Assembly (NCBI GenBank): GCA_028692885.1
Contig: JAQUWM010000001.1
Location: forward strand, 35,293 to 99,292
Reading direction: 5' to 3'
DNA: 64,000 bases
From: Acetobacterium sp.
GTDB taxonomy: Bacteria; Bacillota; Clostridia; Eubacteriales; Eubacteriaceae
A program made the translations under genes and the position numbers. Below the pieces are notes generated by a model. That model was not told the DNA's origin. It made no database searches and saw only the letters and a list, made by a program, of their open reading frames with translations. Positions 8,879 to 17,905 of this stretch are shown here, in pieces (within the stretch, counting starts at the first letter, position 1; each line of letters opens with the position of its first letter).

Positions 8879-10132
8879 CTATTTCGTCCACTTGGAAAAA
8901 TCCAGGGTCGCGAAGTAGTCGGCCGGGGTTTCGGCGCGACGAATCAGTTCGGTACTGCCGTCTTCTTTTAGCAGCACTTCGGCAGAACGTAACTTGCCGT
9001 TGTAATTGTAGCCCATGGCAAAACCGTGGGCACCGGTGTCGTGAAGAACCACCAGATCACCGATATCGATTTTAGGAAGAGGTCTGTCGATGGCAAACTT
9101 ATCATTGTTTTCGCATAAGCCCCCGGTGACATCATAAACGTGATCCAGCGGGGCATCTTCCTTACCCATCACGGTGATATGGTGATAGGCACCATACATG
9201 GCCGGACGCATCAGGTTGGCAGCACAGGCATCAAGACCGATGTATTCTTTGTGGGTGTGTTTTTCATGCAAGGCGGTAGTAACCAGATGACCAAATGGTC
9301 CTAAGACAAAACGACCCAGTTCAGTGTAGATAGCAATATCGCCCATTCCTGCCGGGACCAGAATTTCTTCGAAGGCTTTTTGAACACCCCGGCCGACTTC
9401 ATAAATATCAGTCGGTTGCTGATCAGGCCGATAGGGAATCCCGACACCACCGGACAGGTTGATAAAGGCAATATGGGCGCCAGTTTCCTGATTCAGCTCC
9501 ACGGCGGTCTGGAAAAGAATCCGCGCCAGGGCTGGATAATATTCATTGGCAATGGTATTGCTGGCTAAAAAGGCATGGATCCCAAAGTGTTTGACCCCTT
9601 TGCTTTTTAAAATCTTAAATCCTGCGGTCATCTGTTCCCGGGTGAACCCGTATTTGGCCACCTGGGGGGTATCCATAATAGCGTTATCGATGACAAAATC
9701 ACCGCCGGGATTAAAACGGCAGCTGATGGTTTCTGGCAATCCTGCGACCTCTTCGAGAAAGTCAATATGAGTGATATCATCCAGAGTTATCAGAGCATCC
9801 AGTTTTCTGGCTAACACGAAGTCTTCTGTTGGCGTCACATTGGAGGTGAACATAATATCCTCACCAGTAAAACCAACGGTATCTGACATCATCAGTTCGG
9901 TATAAGATGAACAGTCCACGCCACAGCCTTCTTCTTTTAAAATCTGCAGAATCGTCGGGTTGGGGGTCGCCTTAACGGCAAAGTACTCTTTATAACCTTT
10001 GTTCCAGGAAAAAGCTTCCTGCAGGTTTCGGACATTTTCGCGGATACCCTTTTCATCATAAAGATGGAAAGGGGTTGGGAATTCTTTGACTATTTCTTCT
10101 AACTTTTCTTTGTTTACAAACGTCTTTTTCAT
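8879..10132 (-). CDS. lysA: Diaminopimelate decarboxylase
   Basis: 417 residues. A fold-type III PLP decarboxylase: YFAVKATPNP carries the PLP lysine (K54), LSGGVGIPY and the GRFVLGPFG region hold the phosphate- and substrate-binding residues, CAANLMRPAMYGAYHHI is the typical active-site stretch, and VTGGLCENND holds the second-subunit cysteine/glutamate. It decarboxylates meso-diaminopimelate to lysine, the last step of the pathway that dapL serves. It starts two bases after the stop of the upstream TrmB-type regulator, so the two are co-transcribed and probably translationally coupled. Confidence 0.92.
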   Translation of the reverse strand: MKKTFVNKEKLEEIVKEFPTPFHLYDEKGIRENVRNLQEAFSWNKGYKEYFAVKATPNPTILQILKEEGCGVDCSSYTELMMSDTVGFTGEDIMFTSNVTPTEDFVLARKLDALITLDDITHIDFLEEVAGLPETISCRFNPGGDFVIDNAIMDTPQVAKYGFTREQMTAGFKILKSKGVKHFGIHAFLASNTIANEYYPALARILFQTAVELNQETGAHIAFINLSGGVGIPYRPDQQPTDIYEVGRGVQKAFEEILVPAGMGDIAIYTELGRFVLGPFGHLVTTALHEKHTHKEYIGLDACAANLMRPAMYGAYHHITVMGKEDAPLDHVYDVTGGLCENNDKFAIDRPLPKIDIGDLVVLHDTGAHGFAMGYNYNGKLRSAEVLLKEDGSTELIRRAETPADYFATLDFSKWTK

Positions 10133-10134
10133 AT

Positions 10135-10830
10135 TTAATTTCCTTTCGTCATTTCAATCAGCTTTATTTCATTTTTCATGGAGTCTTTAAATAAATCCAC
10201 CAGATTCCGCTTCCGCGAATAAAGGCAGGTAGAATGTTCACCATTATTGACATCGCCAGTGAGCACATTGGTTGAATCGGCAATCAGCCGAATCTGCTGG
10301 AGCGGTTGCGCAGCGATATAAACAGTGGCTCCTGCCAGGGCAAATGATCCATTGGTGATGATGACCATCTTGATATCGCGATTGATGGCTGCTTCAATAT
10401 CCGGTAGCACGGTTTCCAGAATCTGACCGGGCACTGAAATATATACCCGTTCCCGGGCTTCCAGAATCATGTTCCGCAGTTTATTGAGAATGTTGTTTTC
10501 CCCTTTGATGGTGATATAGCCTTCCACTGCGTCCCGCTTACTGGGGATGGTGGCGATCAAATCCTGCTTGGCTTGCTGCAGTTTTCTGATCTTATTCTCG
10601 CAGAATTCGGCAATCGCCACCGGGGTATAGCGGATGGTTGCTTCCTCAATCACATAGGCTCCCCCCTTTTCCACCAGGGACGCCAGCGATGTGTAGGCAT
10701 TGGATCTCGAAATGCCAGTTGTCTTTGCCACCTCGTAGCCATTTAGATCACCTTCAGCAAGTAGGGTTAAATAAATAGCCGCCTCATGCCTTGTCAGTCC
10801 AAATTGTGTCAGTCGTTCAACGATATCCAT
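10135..10830 (-). CDS. TrmB-family transcriptional regulator, first gene of the lysine unit
   Basis: About 231 residues. Residues 1-70 form a winged helix (FGLTRHEAAIYLTLL, then SRSNAYTSLASLVEKG as the recognition region), followed by a basic helical linker and a phospholipase-D-like/TrmB effector domain (REQVYISVPG-type strand; here RERVYISVPGQIL). TrmB-type proteins bind sugars or other small ligands. Its position, two bases ahead of lysA and at the head of the transcript, suggests autoregulation and control of lysine or peptidoglycan precursor synthesis; the ligand is unknown. The ATG at 10830 is preferred because AAGGA lies nine bases upstream; an ATG two codons earlier is only three bases from it. 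Confidence 0.8.
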   Translation of the reverse strand: MDIVERLTQFGLTRHEAAIYLTLLAEGDLNGYEVAKTTGISRSNAYTSLASLVEKGGAYVIEEATIRYTPVAIAEFCENKIRKLQQAKQDLIATIPSKRDAVEGYITIKGENNILNKLRNMILEARERVYISVPGQILETVLPDIEAAINRDIKMVIITNGSFALAGATVYIAAQPLQQIRLIADSTNVLTGDVNNGEHSTCLYSRKRNLVDLFKDSMKNEIKLIEMTKGN

Positions 10831-10952
10831 AGTCATCAGTCCTTATTTTTAAAAATCTGTACATTGTCAACCCGATCCGCCACAACCGCAGTCGTTTTGA
10901 ACCGCCGCTACTTCAGATCGACCACCTCGCAAAATAGTGTTCCTGTTTAGTA

Positions 10953-10981
10953 AGTCTACACTATGTTTGATGTTTTGTCAA
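10953..10981 (-). promoter_or_regulatory. Sigma-A promoter of the regulator-lysA-dapL unit
   Basis: Minus strand: TTGACA (10976-10981), 17 bases, TAGACT (10953-10958). The leader to the start codon is about 115 bases and shows no lysine riboswitch that I can recognise. Confidence 0.75.
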
Positions 10982-10994
10982 GAATGATTATAAA

Positions 10995-11023
10995 AAGACA
11001 GTATGAAAAATTCATACTGTCTT
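10995..11023. terminator. Hairpin after the MORN gene, probable terminator
   Basis: 13-bp perfect stem AAGACAGTATGAA/TTCATACTGTCTT with a 3-base loop. The minus-strand flank is TTTATAAT, a weak U-run. Confidence 0.6.
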
Positions 11024-11043
11024 ATAAATCATAGATCTGTTCT

Positions 11044-11463
11044 TTACGGGCCAACGTACTGATCGTTGGCGAAGGTTCCCACATAGGTGGTCCCATCGGC
11101 CATGGTCAGGGTTCCTTTGCCATGCATTAAGCCCTCTTTAAATTCCCCCACATAGGTATTTCCATTGTCGATCTTTGTCCCATAACCATCAAGCTTACCG
11201 TATTTCCATTCGCCTTCAAATCTTGTTCCTTCATATCCGATAGCGACTCCCTGGCCATGAAGTTTGCCATCCTTCCATTCGCCCTCGTAAATTACATCCT
11301 CCGAGTAAACAAACTTACCATAACCATTGGGCTCGCCATTTTTCCATTCGCCTGTATACACCCCACCACCATAGGTATGCGTGCGGATACAGCCACTGGT
11401 TGATAATAATAGGCTTGTCACTATTAATATCGCAAATAATTTTAATATTGTCCTTTTGTTCAT
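11044..11463 (-). CDS. MORN-repeat lipoprotein
   Basis: About 139 residues. The start is chosen at MNKRTILKLF, which follows GGGGGGATC; 17 open codons upstream have no ribosome site. An N-terminal hydrophobic segment ends in LSTSGC, a plausible though not ideal lipobox, so the protein is probably anchored outside the membrane. The mature part is about five MORN-type repeats with the pattern Y-x-G-x-W/F-x-x-G-x-x-x-G-x-G (YTGEWKNGEPNGYGKF, YEGEWKDGKLHGQG, FEGEWKYGKLDGYG, YVGEFKEGLMHGKG, YVGTFANDQYVG). MORN repeats form flat beta-hairpin sheets that bind membranes or proteins. No specific function can be assigned; it is a monocistronic unit. Confidence 0.8.
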   Translation of the reverse strand: MNKRTILKLFAILIVTSLLLSTSGCIRTHTYGGGVYTGEWKNGEPNGYGKFVYSEDVIYEGEWKDGKLHGQGVAIGYEGTRFEGEWKYGKLDGYGTKIDNGNTYVGEFKEGLMHGKGTLTMADGTTYVGTFANDQYVGP

Positions 11464-11631
11464 ACGATCCCCCCTGTATATTTCTGCATCCTTTTCATAT
11501 GCCTGAGTTTGCAAAGAACTGTGATTTTATTATACCGCATTAGTTGGATATAATAAATATTAAAACAGTAAAGATCAACAATTTTTTAAAACCATTCTAA
11601 AACTGACAAATAAGCAAGACTTTCTAGATAT

Positions 11632-11793
11632 TCAACTTCCAATCATAAACAAGGTTCGTATTAACACCATATAAAGTCCGGTTCCAGCAATGATGCTGAA
11701 AAAAATGTTTCTTTTAATACGATGAATAAGGATCACCATAGCAACACTTAACAACTCTGGCAAACCAAAAGGATAGGCGATCAGGCCTATCCT
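11632..11793 (-). pseudogene. Remnant of azlD (branched-chain amino-acid exporter small subunit), C-terminal part
   Basis: A short minus-strand frame without a start codon translates to PELLSVAMVILIHRIKRN, then FFSIIAGTGLYMVLIRTLF, ending in TGA at 11632-11634. This is the pattern of the last two helices of AzlD (basic loop K-R-N, then an AGT-LYM helix). Nothing upstream gives the first part; the frame runs into the terminator hairpin after the beta-CASP RNase gene, where the homology seems to stop. No azlC is nearby. Identification is by eye only. Confidence 0.6.
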
Positions 11794-11794
11794 T
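11765..11794 (-). terminator. Terminator of the beta-CASP RNase gene
   Basis: 10-bp perfect stem AAGGATAGGC/GCCTATCCTT (11769-11778 with 11785-11794), then TTTTGGTTTG on the minus strand. Confidence 0.75.
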
Positions 11795-11827
11795 CACAGG
11801 TATTTTATCAACTATCGATCAATTTTT

Positions 11828-13465
11828 TCATTTTTTGATGATCGTCTTGAGTTTTTGGCAGGTGTCTTCCAGATCCCTAGTCAATGCAGCGATATCATCC
11901 AGTTTCTCATCCGGGAATGCATCTGTTATCCCGATCCCGGGAATGGCCAGCAGGTCATCCAGCTCATCATGGATGTCGCCCAGATTGTCTTTTAATTTAT
12001 TGATCTGGTTTTTGGTATCAATCCGATTTTTAATGCCCTCCACCATCACGACTTCATCACCCAGACTGTATTCAGAAACATCTTCCACCACGGTGCAATC
12101 TAATCCCAGGATGTTTTTAGCGGTGATGGCAAAACTTTTCTTGGCCTCTTCTTCCCCATGAACCAGAAAGATCTTCTTTGGTTTTTCTTTAAATCCGGCC
12201 AACCACTTCAATAGATCATTCTTATCGGCATGAGCAGAGAAACCCTCAAGAAAATAGATTTCAGCATTCACACGAATCCGTTCCCGGAGGATCCGGACAT
12301 ATTTTTCGCCGCTGGTAATCGCCCGCCCAGTGGTGCCCTCTGCTTGATAGCCAGCAAAAACAATGCTGGATTTCGGTTTCCAGAGGTAGTGTTTGAGATG
12401 GTGTTGAACCCGCCCGGCATCAGCCATGCCACTGGACGAAATAATGACCTTGGGTGATGTATTATCATTTAAGGCCTTGGATTGCTCAATACTCTTGGTG
12501 AAATTCAAATTTCTGAAATAAAAAAGCTCATCGCCTTTTTTGATCCGTTCTTTTATATAGTCATTAAAATAATGGGCATTTTTGCGGAAAATTTCGGTCG
12601 CGTCAGTAGCTAGTGGACTGTCAACATAAACCTTGACCTTATCAAGCTGATTCTGATATAATTCGTGGTTATCATAAAACACTTCCAGCACATGGATCAG
12701 ATCCTGGGTTCTTCCCAAAGCAAAAGCAGGTGCCACCACGGTTCCGCCCCGAGCAACTGTCTTGAAAATGATGTCCATAAAACGTTTTGCACTTTCCTGC
12801 TGGTTTTCATGGACACGATCCCCATAGGTCGTTTCCATAATCAAATAATCCGCCGCTGCGATCAGAGTCGGATCATTGAGCATCCGCTGATTGGCCGCCC
12901 CAATATCGCCTGAGTAAACTAACTTAGTCGTTTTTCCATCATCCTGAGCCCAAATTTCAACAATTGCCGCCCCTAATATATGACCGGCTTCATTGAGCCG
13001 GATCTTGATCTGAGAATTGATCTCAAAAATTTGTCCATATGCCACCGGAAAAAAGTATTGGGCACAGCGGGCTGCATCTTCCTGGGTGTAAAGCGGGTCA
13101 ATCTGCCGCTGTCCCGAACGGGTAGTGCGTTTGTTGATCCACTTAGCGTCCATTTCATGAATATTGCCACTATCCTGGAGCATAATATCAGCAATCTCAG
13201 CAGTTGCTCCGGTACAGTAAATCTTCCCTTTAAATCCCTGTTTAACCAGTAAGGGAATCCGTCCGCAATGATCCACATGAGCATGACTTAAAATCATAAA
13301 ATCAATTTCAGCCGGGTTAAAATCAAACGCCTGATCGTTTAACTCTTCCAGGGCTTCACTGCCCTGAAACAAACCGCAGTCCAGGAGGAATTTATAGTGA
13401 TCAGTGGTCACCAGATGGCAGGAACCAGTAACGGATAGTGCCGCTCCTAAAAATTTAATTTTCAT
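11828..13465 (-). CDS. Beta-CASP metallo-beta-lactamase RNase (CPSF73/YSH1-like)
   Basis: 545 residues. The metallo-beta-lactamase core has the zinc motif HAHVDH (61-66), further histidine ligand AGHILGA, aspartate ligand YSGDIG, and METTYGDR; the beta-CASP domain follows (SSSGMADAGRVQHHL), then the RMMBL C-terminal motif (GFSAHADKNDLLKWL, VHGEEEAKKSF). Proteins of this family act on RNA ends, as endo- or exonucleases. The last 75 or so residues are an acidic helical extension beyond RMMBL. The start MKIKFLGAALSVTGSCH is typical, with AGGAGAAAG upstream. It stands alone between terminators. Confidence 0.9.
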   Translation of the reverse strand: MKIKFLGAALSVTGSCHLVTTDHYKFLLDCGLFQGSEALEELNDQAFDFNPAEIDFMILSHAHVDHCGRIPLLVKQGFKGKIYCTGATAEIADIMLQDSGNIHEMDAKWINKRTTRSGQRQIDPLYTQEDAARCAQYFFPVAYGQIFEINSQIKIRLNEAGHILGAAIVEIWAQDDGKTTKLVYSGDIGAANQRMLNDPTLIAAADYLIMETTYGDRVHENQQESAKRFMDIIFKTVARGGTVVAPAFALGRTQDLIHVLEVFYDNHELYQNQLDKVKVYVDSPLATDATEIFRKNAHYFNDYIKERIKKGDELFYFRNLNFTKSIEQSKALNDNTSPKVIISSSGMADAGRVQHHLKHYLWKPKSSIVFAGYQAEGTTGRAITSGEKYVRILRERIRVNAEIYFLEGFSAHADKNDLLKWLAGFKEKPKKIFLVHGEEEAKKSFAITAKNILGLDCTVVEDVSEYSLGDEVVMVEGIKNRIDTKNQINKLKDNLGDIHDELDDLLAIPGIGITDAFPDEKLDDIAALTRDLEDTCQKLKTIIKK

Positions 13466-13633
13466 TTTCTTTCTCCTGTTCTTTCAATTTCCAATTGAAA
13501 CAATCGCAAATCTTTTAAGCTCAACAGCCTTTTGTATAGCCAGCCATCAATCTTGATCATTTAATTTTTTTATCTTTATACTCTTTACTTTATAGATATC
13601 CAAATTACTAAAATTTACGCAGATTATGACGAT

Positions 13634-13668
13634 AAAAATACACCTGGGACAAAATTAGTCCCAGGTGT
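13634..13668 (-). terminator. Terminator of the DUF815 ATPase gene
   Basis: 11-bp perfect stem ACACCTGGGAC/GTCCCAGGTGT (13640-13650 with 13658-13668), followed on the minus strand by ATTTTTATC. It lies about 70 bases after the stop. Confidence 0.85.
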
Positions 13669-13740
13669 TACCGTTTTTCTGACCCGATCTTCTTAAATCA
13701 GATTTTTAAGCCATGCCGAAGTAAGCTGACTCTGATCGGT

Positions 13741-15060
13741 TTAATCATCTTTTGCACTGACCGAAAGCAAATGATTAATGAATTGCTGGGCAGTTCGGCC
13801 AGAAATCCCGCCATGCTGCAGTTCCCATTTATTGGCTTCCTGAGAAAGAATTTCTTCTGATATGTTCAGACCTTCCCGCTTGGCCAACTCTGCCACAATT
13901 TTAAAATACTGTTTTTGACTGGGACGTTCGTAAAAAATGCTGACCCCAAAACGATTCACCAGCGATAGCTTTTCTTGCATCGTGTCTGACCGGTGGATGT
14001 CCCCGTTTGCTTCCATATCATTTCGGTCGTTCCAGGTTTCCCGAATCAAATGGCGGCGGTTTGAAGTGGCATAAATCAAAATATTATCCGGTTTAGTTTC
14101 CACACCGCCTTCGATAACCGCTTTGAGAAACTTGTATTCGATCTCAAATTCCTCAAAGGAAAGATCATCCATGTAAATAATAAACCGATAGTTCCGGTTT
14201 TTTATCTGGGCAATGACATTTGATAAGTCTCGAAATTGATGCTTGTAGATTTCAATCATCCGCAGTCCCTGATGATAGAATTCGTTGACGATCGCTTTGA
14301 TACTGGTGGACTTTCCGGTGCCGCTATCCCCGAACAACAACACATTGTTTGCTTTTCGCCCTTCGACAAAGGCTTTGGTATTTTCGACAAGCTTTTGTTT
14401 CTGGCTTTCATATCCAACTAAATCTGCCAGCATGACCTTATCCATGTTATTGATCGGATTAAAGATGACTCCGGTGTTATCGGCTTTAGGAGTAATCCGG
14501 AAGGCTTTATTTAAGCCAAACATACCCACCCCAAATTCTTGATAAAACCGGGTGATCTCATCAAAAAATAGCTGCTCGTTTGCTGCCGCCGCCAATTTCA
14601 GACTCAGTCCTTTCACTTTTTCACTGACATTCTGATTATACATAAATTCCGGCTTTTGGATGGCCTGATAATCTGAAATCCGGGTGAAACAATCGATTCC
14701 CAACACGGATTCCAGTTCAGTGAAATCAAAATCAAAAAGATCTTTAAAAACCTTACAGTCGTTCTGAGCAAAAAAATTAACACTGCCTTCTTTTTTCCCC
14801 ACCTTTTCACACGTTAAACTGAATGGATTTTCATTGGTAATCAGCAAAAAAGTCAGATAGTGATGCCAAAGGTTGCGATCAAACCCAAAATCAGTCGCTA
14901 TTTCCAGCAGTGTTTTTATCTGGCGATAGCTTTCGGCAATCAGTTCTTCCTTGGAATCTCCCTCTTTGTAAAAACGCTCATAGAGTTGCCCGATCTGCTT
15001 AAGCAGATTCTTCTGGTTTGAGTCGGTAAAAAGTATCAGTTTTGCGATCAATCGATTCAT
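13741..15060 (-). CDS. DUF815 AAA-type ATPase
   Basis: 439 residues. N-terminal helical region of about 210 residues, then NPINNMDKVMLADLVGYE and a P-loop GDSGTGKST (244-252), Walker B FIIYMDDLSFEE near 297, sensor ATSNRRHLI, and a C-terminal helical lid. This is the DUF815 family of AAA+ proteins, common in Clostridia and proteobacteria, of unknown biological role. It lies just downstream of the chemoreceptor gene, separated by the receptor's terminator, so co-transcription is doubtful. Confidence 0.88.
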   Translation of the reverse strand: MNRLIAKLILFTDSNQKNLLKQIGQLYERFYKEGDSKEELIAESYRQIKTLLEIATDFGFDRNLWHHYLTFLLITNENPFSLTCEKVGKKEGSVNFFAQNDCKVFKDLFDFDFTELESVLGIDCFTRISDYQAIQKPEFMYNQNVSEKVKGLSLKLAAAANEQLFFDEITRFYQEFGVGMFGLNKAFRITPKADNTGVIFNPINNMDKVMLADLVGYESQKQKLVENTKAFVEGRKANNVLLFGDSGTGKSTSIKAIVNEFYHQGLRMIEIYKHQFRDLSNVIAQIKNRNYRFIIYMDDLSFEEFEIEYKFLKAVIEGGVETKPDNILIYATSNRRHLIRETWNDRNDMEANGDIHRSDTMQEKLSLVNRFGVSIFYERPSQKQYFKIVAELAKREGLNISEEILSQEANKWELQHGGISGRTAQQFINHLLSVSAKDD

Positions 15061-15077
15061 GCCGATCTCCCTTCTGT

Positions 15078-15110
15078 AAAAAGGCCACCTCTATTACAAG
15101 GTGGTCCTTT
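15078..15110 (-). terminator. Terminator of the chemoreceptor gene
   Basis: Minus strand: AAAGG-ACCACCT / AGGTGG-CCTTTTT with an 8-base loop and a T-run. Confidence 0.75.
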
Positions 15111-15129
15111 AATCATTTATTTGTTTAAT

Positions 15130-17439
15130 TTAGCGCAGCTGAAACTGATCGATCATCTGTTTTAACAAAATCGATTGACCGGAAAGTTCCTCACTGGCAG
15201 CGGCACTCTCTTCGGCGGTTGCTGAGTTTTGCTGAACGACCTGGGCAACCTGTTCAACGCCCATATTAATCTGAGCGATGCCGGTTGCCTGTTCATTCGA
15301 TGCGGTGGCAATGTTACCGATTAAATCATTGACTCTGGTAATTCCGCCGACAATTTCTTCCAGCGCACTGGCGGTTTCATCGGCAATTTTTGTGCCTTCC
15401 GCCACCTTACTGATGGAGCCTTCAATTAATCCGGTTGTTTCCTTGGCAGCATCGGCACTGCGGGCCGCCAGCGTACGTACTTCTTCGGCTACCACGGCAA
15501 AGCCTTTGCCATGCTGTCCGGCCCGGGCAGCTTCTACTGCGGCGTTAAGTGCCAAAATATTGGTCTGGAAAGCGATATCGTCGATGACCTTGATAATCTT
15601 GGAAATATCTTCAGATGACTTATTGATTTCGACCATCGACTGCTGCATTTCGGTCATCTGTTGGTTTCCTTTGTCAGCATTGGCCATCACATCGGTTGTC
15701 AGTTCTCGCGCTTTATTGGCATTGACAGCGTTGTTTTTAGTCTGATCAGCTATTTCGGCAATCGAAGCGGTTAGTTCCTGAATGGAACTGGCCTGTTCAG
15801 TTGACCCCTGAGCCAGCGCTTGACTGCTGTCAGAGACCTGATTCGCCCCAGCGTTAACCTGTTCGGAGGCATGATTGATATCGCCTAACAGCGTATTTAA
15901 AGTTGCAATTATCGCATTAATAGCCTCAGAAATCGCATTGAAATCGCCGCCGAAAGCGTTGATATTGTCTAAATTAAGATTTCCATTGCTGATTTCGCCA
16001 GTAACGGTAGATATTTCTGCCACAATGCTTTTAAAATGGCTACCCATATTATTGACAGCCTGCTTTAAGACATCAAAACTACCCTGATAATAGCCATCAA
16101 CCGTTACGCTCAGGTTACCATTGGCAATGGCATCCATCACATTTGCAACCTCTTCCATCGGTTTAGCCATAACCCCAAGAATGCCATTCATGCCGCTGAT
16201 CAGCTCCTGCCAGGAGCCGCTAAATTTTGTCTCATCAGCCCGGACATCTAAATCACCCTGCATCGCTGCTGTTGTTAAAATGATCGCATCACCAATGAGG
16301 CTATCGATGGAATTTTTTACTTCTCGCAAATTTGTTTCGATACCTCTAAACTGCTCATAAACTTCGCCGGTATACTCGTCTGGTTCCTGAATATCAATAT
16401 CAAAGTCCAGATCACCGACTGATAAACGTCTTAAATTATCAGCTAGGCGGTTGATCTCCGTTTCTGAATATTTATTAACGCTCATGGTTGCAGTCGTGTT
16501 AAATGAGGTTTCAACATAACCAATGGTTTGGCCTTGTTTATCGATAATCGGCGTAGTATCCATACGATAATACCCGCCGCGATATGCAAATGGAAATTCA
16601 ATTCGGCCCGTTTTGCGATAAGCCTTGACGCCGCAATCCTCATTTTTGCACATGTCCAAATTTGATTTACAGCAATCATCACCGTAAATTGATTCGCGGC
16701 TGCCTTCTCGACCAGTTGCTACTCTCAAATCTTGAAGGGTTTTATTAATGAATGTCCACTTCAAATCAGTATCGACAACGGTAATCCGGTATGGCATCGC
16801 GTCAAGAATCGCCTGAAAGAAATCTCGTTTATCAGCCACCGTTTGGATCGCCCGATTGACCTGTTCAATCCCTTTTTTATAGTCACCACCCACTTTGGCT
16901 CCAAGATTTTTATCGAGATCCGCTTCTTTTCCGACCAGTTCAGGCAACTGCATCAGGTAATCATTCACCATCTTTATGGACGACTTGATTTCTTGCAGAC
17001 TGTTACCCAGCACATCCTTGTCTGATGACGGTGAAATCTCCACCGTCAGGTCACCCTTAGCCAATTTGACCGCCGTTTCTGACTGTAACCGTATATTCTC
17101 AGCAATACCTGAAAGGGCATAAGCAACTTCACCCAGCTGATCCTGGGGTTTTTCAGCGTTGAGATCGACTTCAAAATCTCCATCAGCCAGTCGATTGACC
17201 GCTTCGACGAGACTGGTTAAGCGGTTCGATATCGCCTTCACACCGAGGACACTTACCCCGACCATTACAGCTAAACCGATCGTGTAAATCAGCAACAGAC
17301 TATTTTGGATATCTCCAAACTGGCCATAATTCTGACTAACCGTAACCATTGAAATACCTGCCGTCACACAAAAAATCAGGGCAACTGGCAGGATCACTGT
17401 CATCAAGATTTTTGACAGCAAACTTTTTTCATGTTCCAT
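15130..17439 (-). CDS. Methyl-accepting chemotaxis protein with cysteine-rich PAS domain
   Basis: About 769 residues. Two membrane helices near the N terminus (roughly 10-31 and 48-70) have almost no extracellular loop, so sensing is probably cytoplasmic. Then come HAMP-like segments, a PAS domain (about 200-320: ILDAMPYRITVVDTD...GYVETSFN) containing a cysteine cluster DDCCKSNLDMCKNEDC, further HAMP-like repeats, and the signalling hairpin with the conserved tip DIAFQTNILALNAAVEAARAG. It ends in EELSGQSILLKQMIDQFQLR and has no CheR-binding pentapeptide. Start: the ATG at 17439 has TGGAGG five bases upstream; the ATG ten codons earlier has no ribosome site. The stimulus is unknown; the cysteines could bind metal or an Fe-S cluster. 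Confidence 0.9.
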   Translation of the reverse strand: MEHEKSLLSKILMTVILPVALIFCVTAGISMVTVSQNYGQFGDIQNSLLLIYTIGLAVMVGVSVLGVKAISNRLTSLVEAVNRLADGDFEVDLNAEKPQDQLGEVAYALSGIAENIRLQSETAVKLAKGDLTVEISPSSDKDVLGNSLQEIKSSIKMVNDYLMQLPELVGKEADLDKNLGAKVGGDYKKGIEQVNRAIQTVADKRDFFQAILDAMPYRITVVDTDLKWTFINKTLQDLRVATGREGSRESIYGDDCCKSNLDMCKNEDCGVKAYRKTGRIEFPFAYRGGYYRMDTTPIIDKQGQTIGYVETSFNTTATMSVNKYSETEINRLADNLRRLSVGDLDFDIDIQEPDEYTGEVYEQFRGIETNLREVKNSIDSLIGDAIILTTAAMQGDLDVRADETKFSGSWQELISGMNGILGVMAKPMEEVANVMDAIANGNLSVTVDGYYQGSFDVLKQAVNNMGSHFKSIVAEISTVTGEISNGNLNLDNINAFGGDFNAISEAINAIIATLNTLLGDINHASEQVNAGANQVSDSSQALAQGSTEQASSIQELTASIAEIADQTKNNAVNANKARELTTDVMANADKGNQQMTEMQQSMVEINKSSEDISKIIKVIDDIAFQTNILALNAAVEAARAGQHGKGFAVVAEEVRTLAARSADAAKETTGLIEGSISKVAEGTKIADETASALEEIVGGITRVNDLIGNIATASNEQATGIAQINMGVEQVAQVVQQNSATAEESAAASEELSGQSILLKQMIDQFQLR

Positions 17440-17837
17440 TCTTTCCTCCATTGATTTGATTAAATTCATGGTTAAAGTGTTAAATTAAAACTAGCCGATC
17501 AAATCTACATTACATTGATTTTATAATGCACTTCCGTTTGACTGATTGCATGTAACGGCAACAATTACTTTTGACACCCTAACCATTCTTATGAAAAACC
17601 ATTCTTTTTTTAGCTCCACCACTTTTCTTTTGAAAGATTATACCCAAAACTCCATCATTCTGGATGCTGTTACTCTTCACAGCCGGGCATTCAATTCATT
17701 CGCTACTATGATGAACATTATATCGGATTATACTCGTAATTTCAATCTTTTTAGTAATTTTAAATGTTTTTATTAATTTCATTTGACCTTCGCTTTTTAC
17801 TGACCCGGCACTTGATTCTAGCTCCGATCGTTTCTGC
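17440..17837. other. Intergenic gap without a convincing gene
   Basis: About 400 AT-rich bases. A 76-codon plus-strand frame (17546-17776) lacks a ribosome site and any recognisable protein character. The region should contain the chemoreceptor promoter. Confidence 0.4.
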
Positions 17838-17875
17838 AAAAAAATAAGCCAGCTAAAGCTTTCTTCAGCCGGCTC
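17838..17875 (-). terminator. Terminator of the 17906-18310 gene
   Basis: Minus strand: AGCCGGCT...AGCTGGCT imperfect stem followed by TATTTTTTTG. Confidence 0.75.
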
Positions 17876-17905
17876 TGCCCTAAATCAAAGGGTCTGATGA
17901 TCCCC

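Noticed and set aside
10837..10952. Lysine riboswitch in the lysA unit leader
   Set aside because: At about 115 bases the leader is too short and lacks the L-box core motifs.
17546..17776. 76-codon plus-strand frame in the gap after the chemoreceptor
   Set aside because: No ribosome site, low-complexity AT-rich composition, no family likeness.
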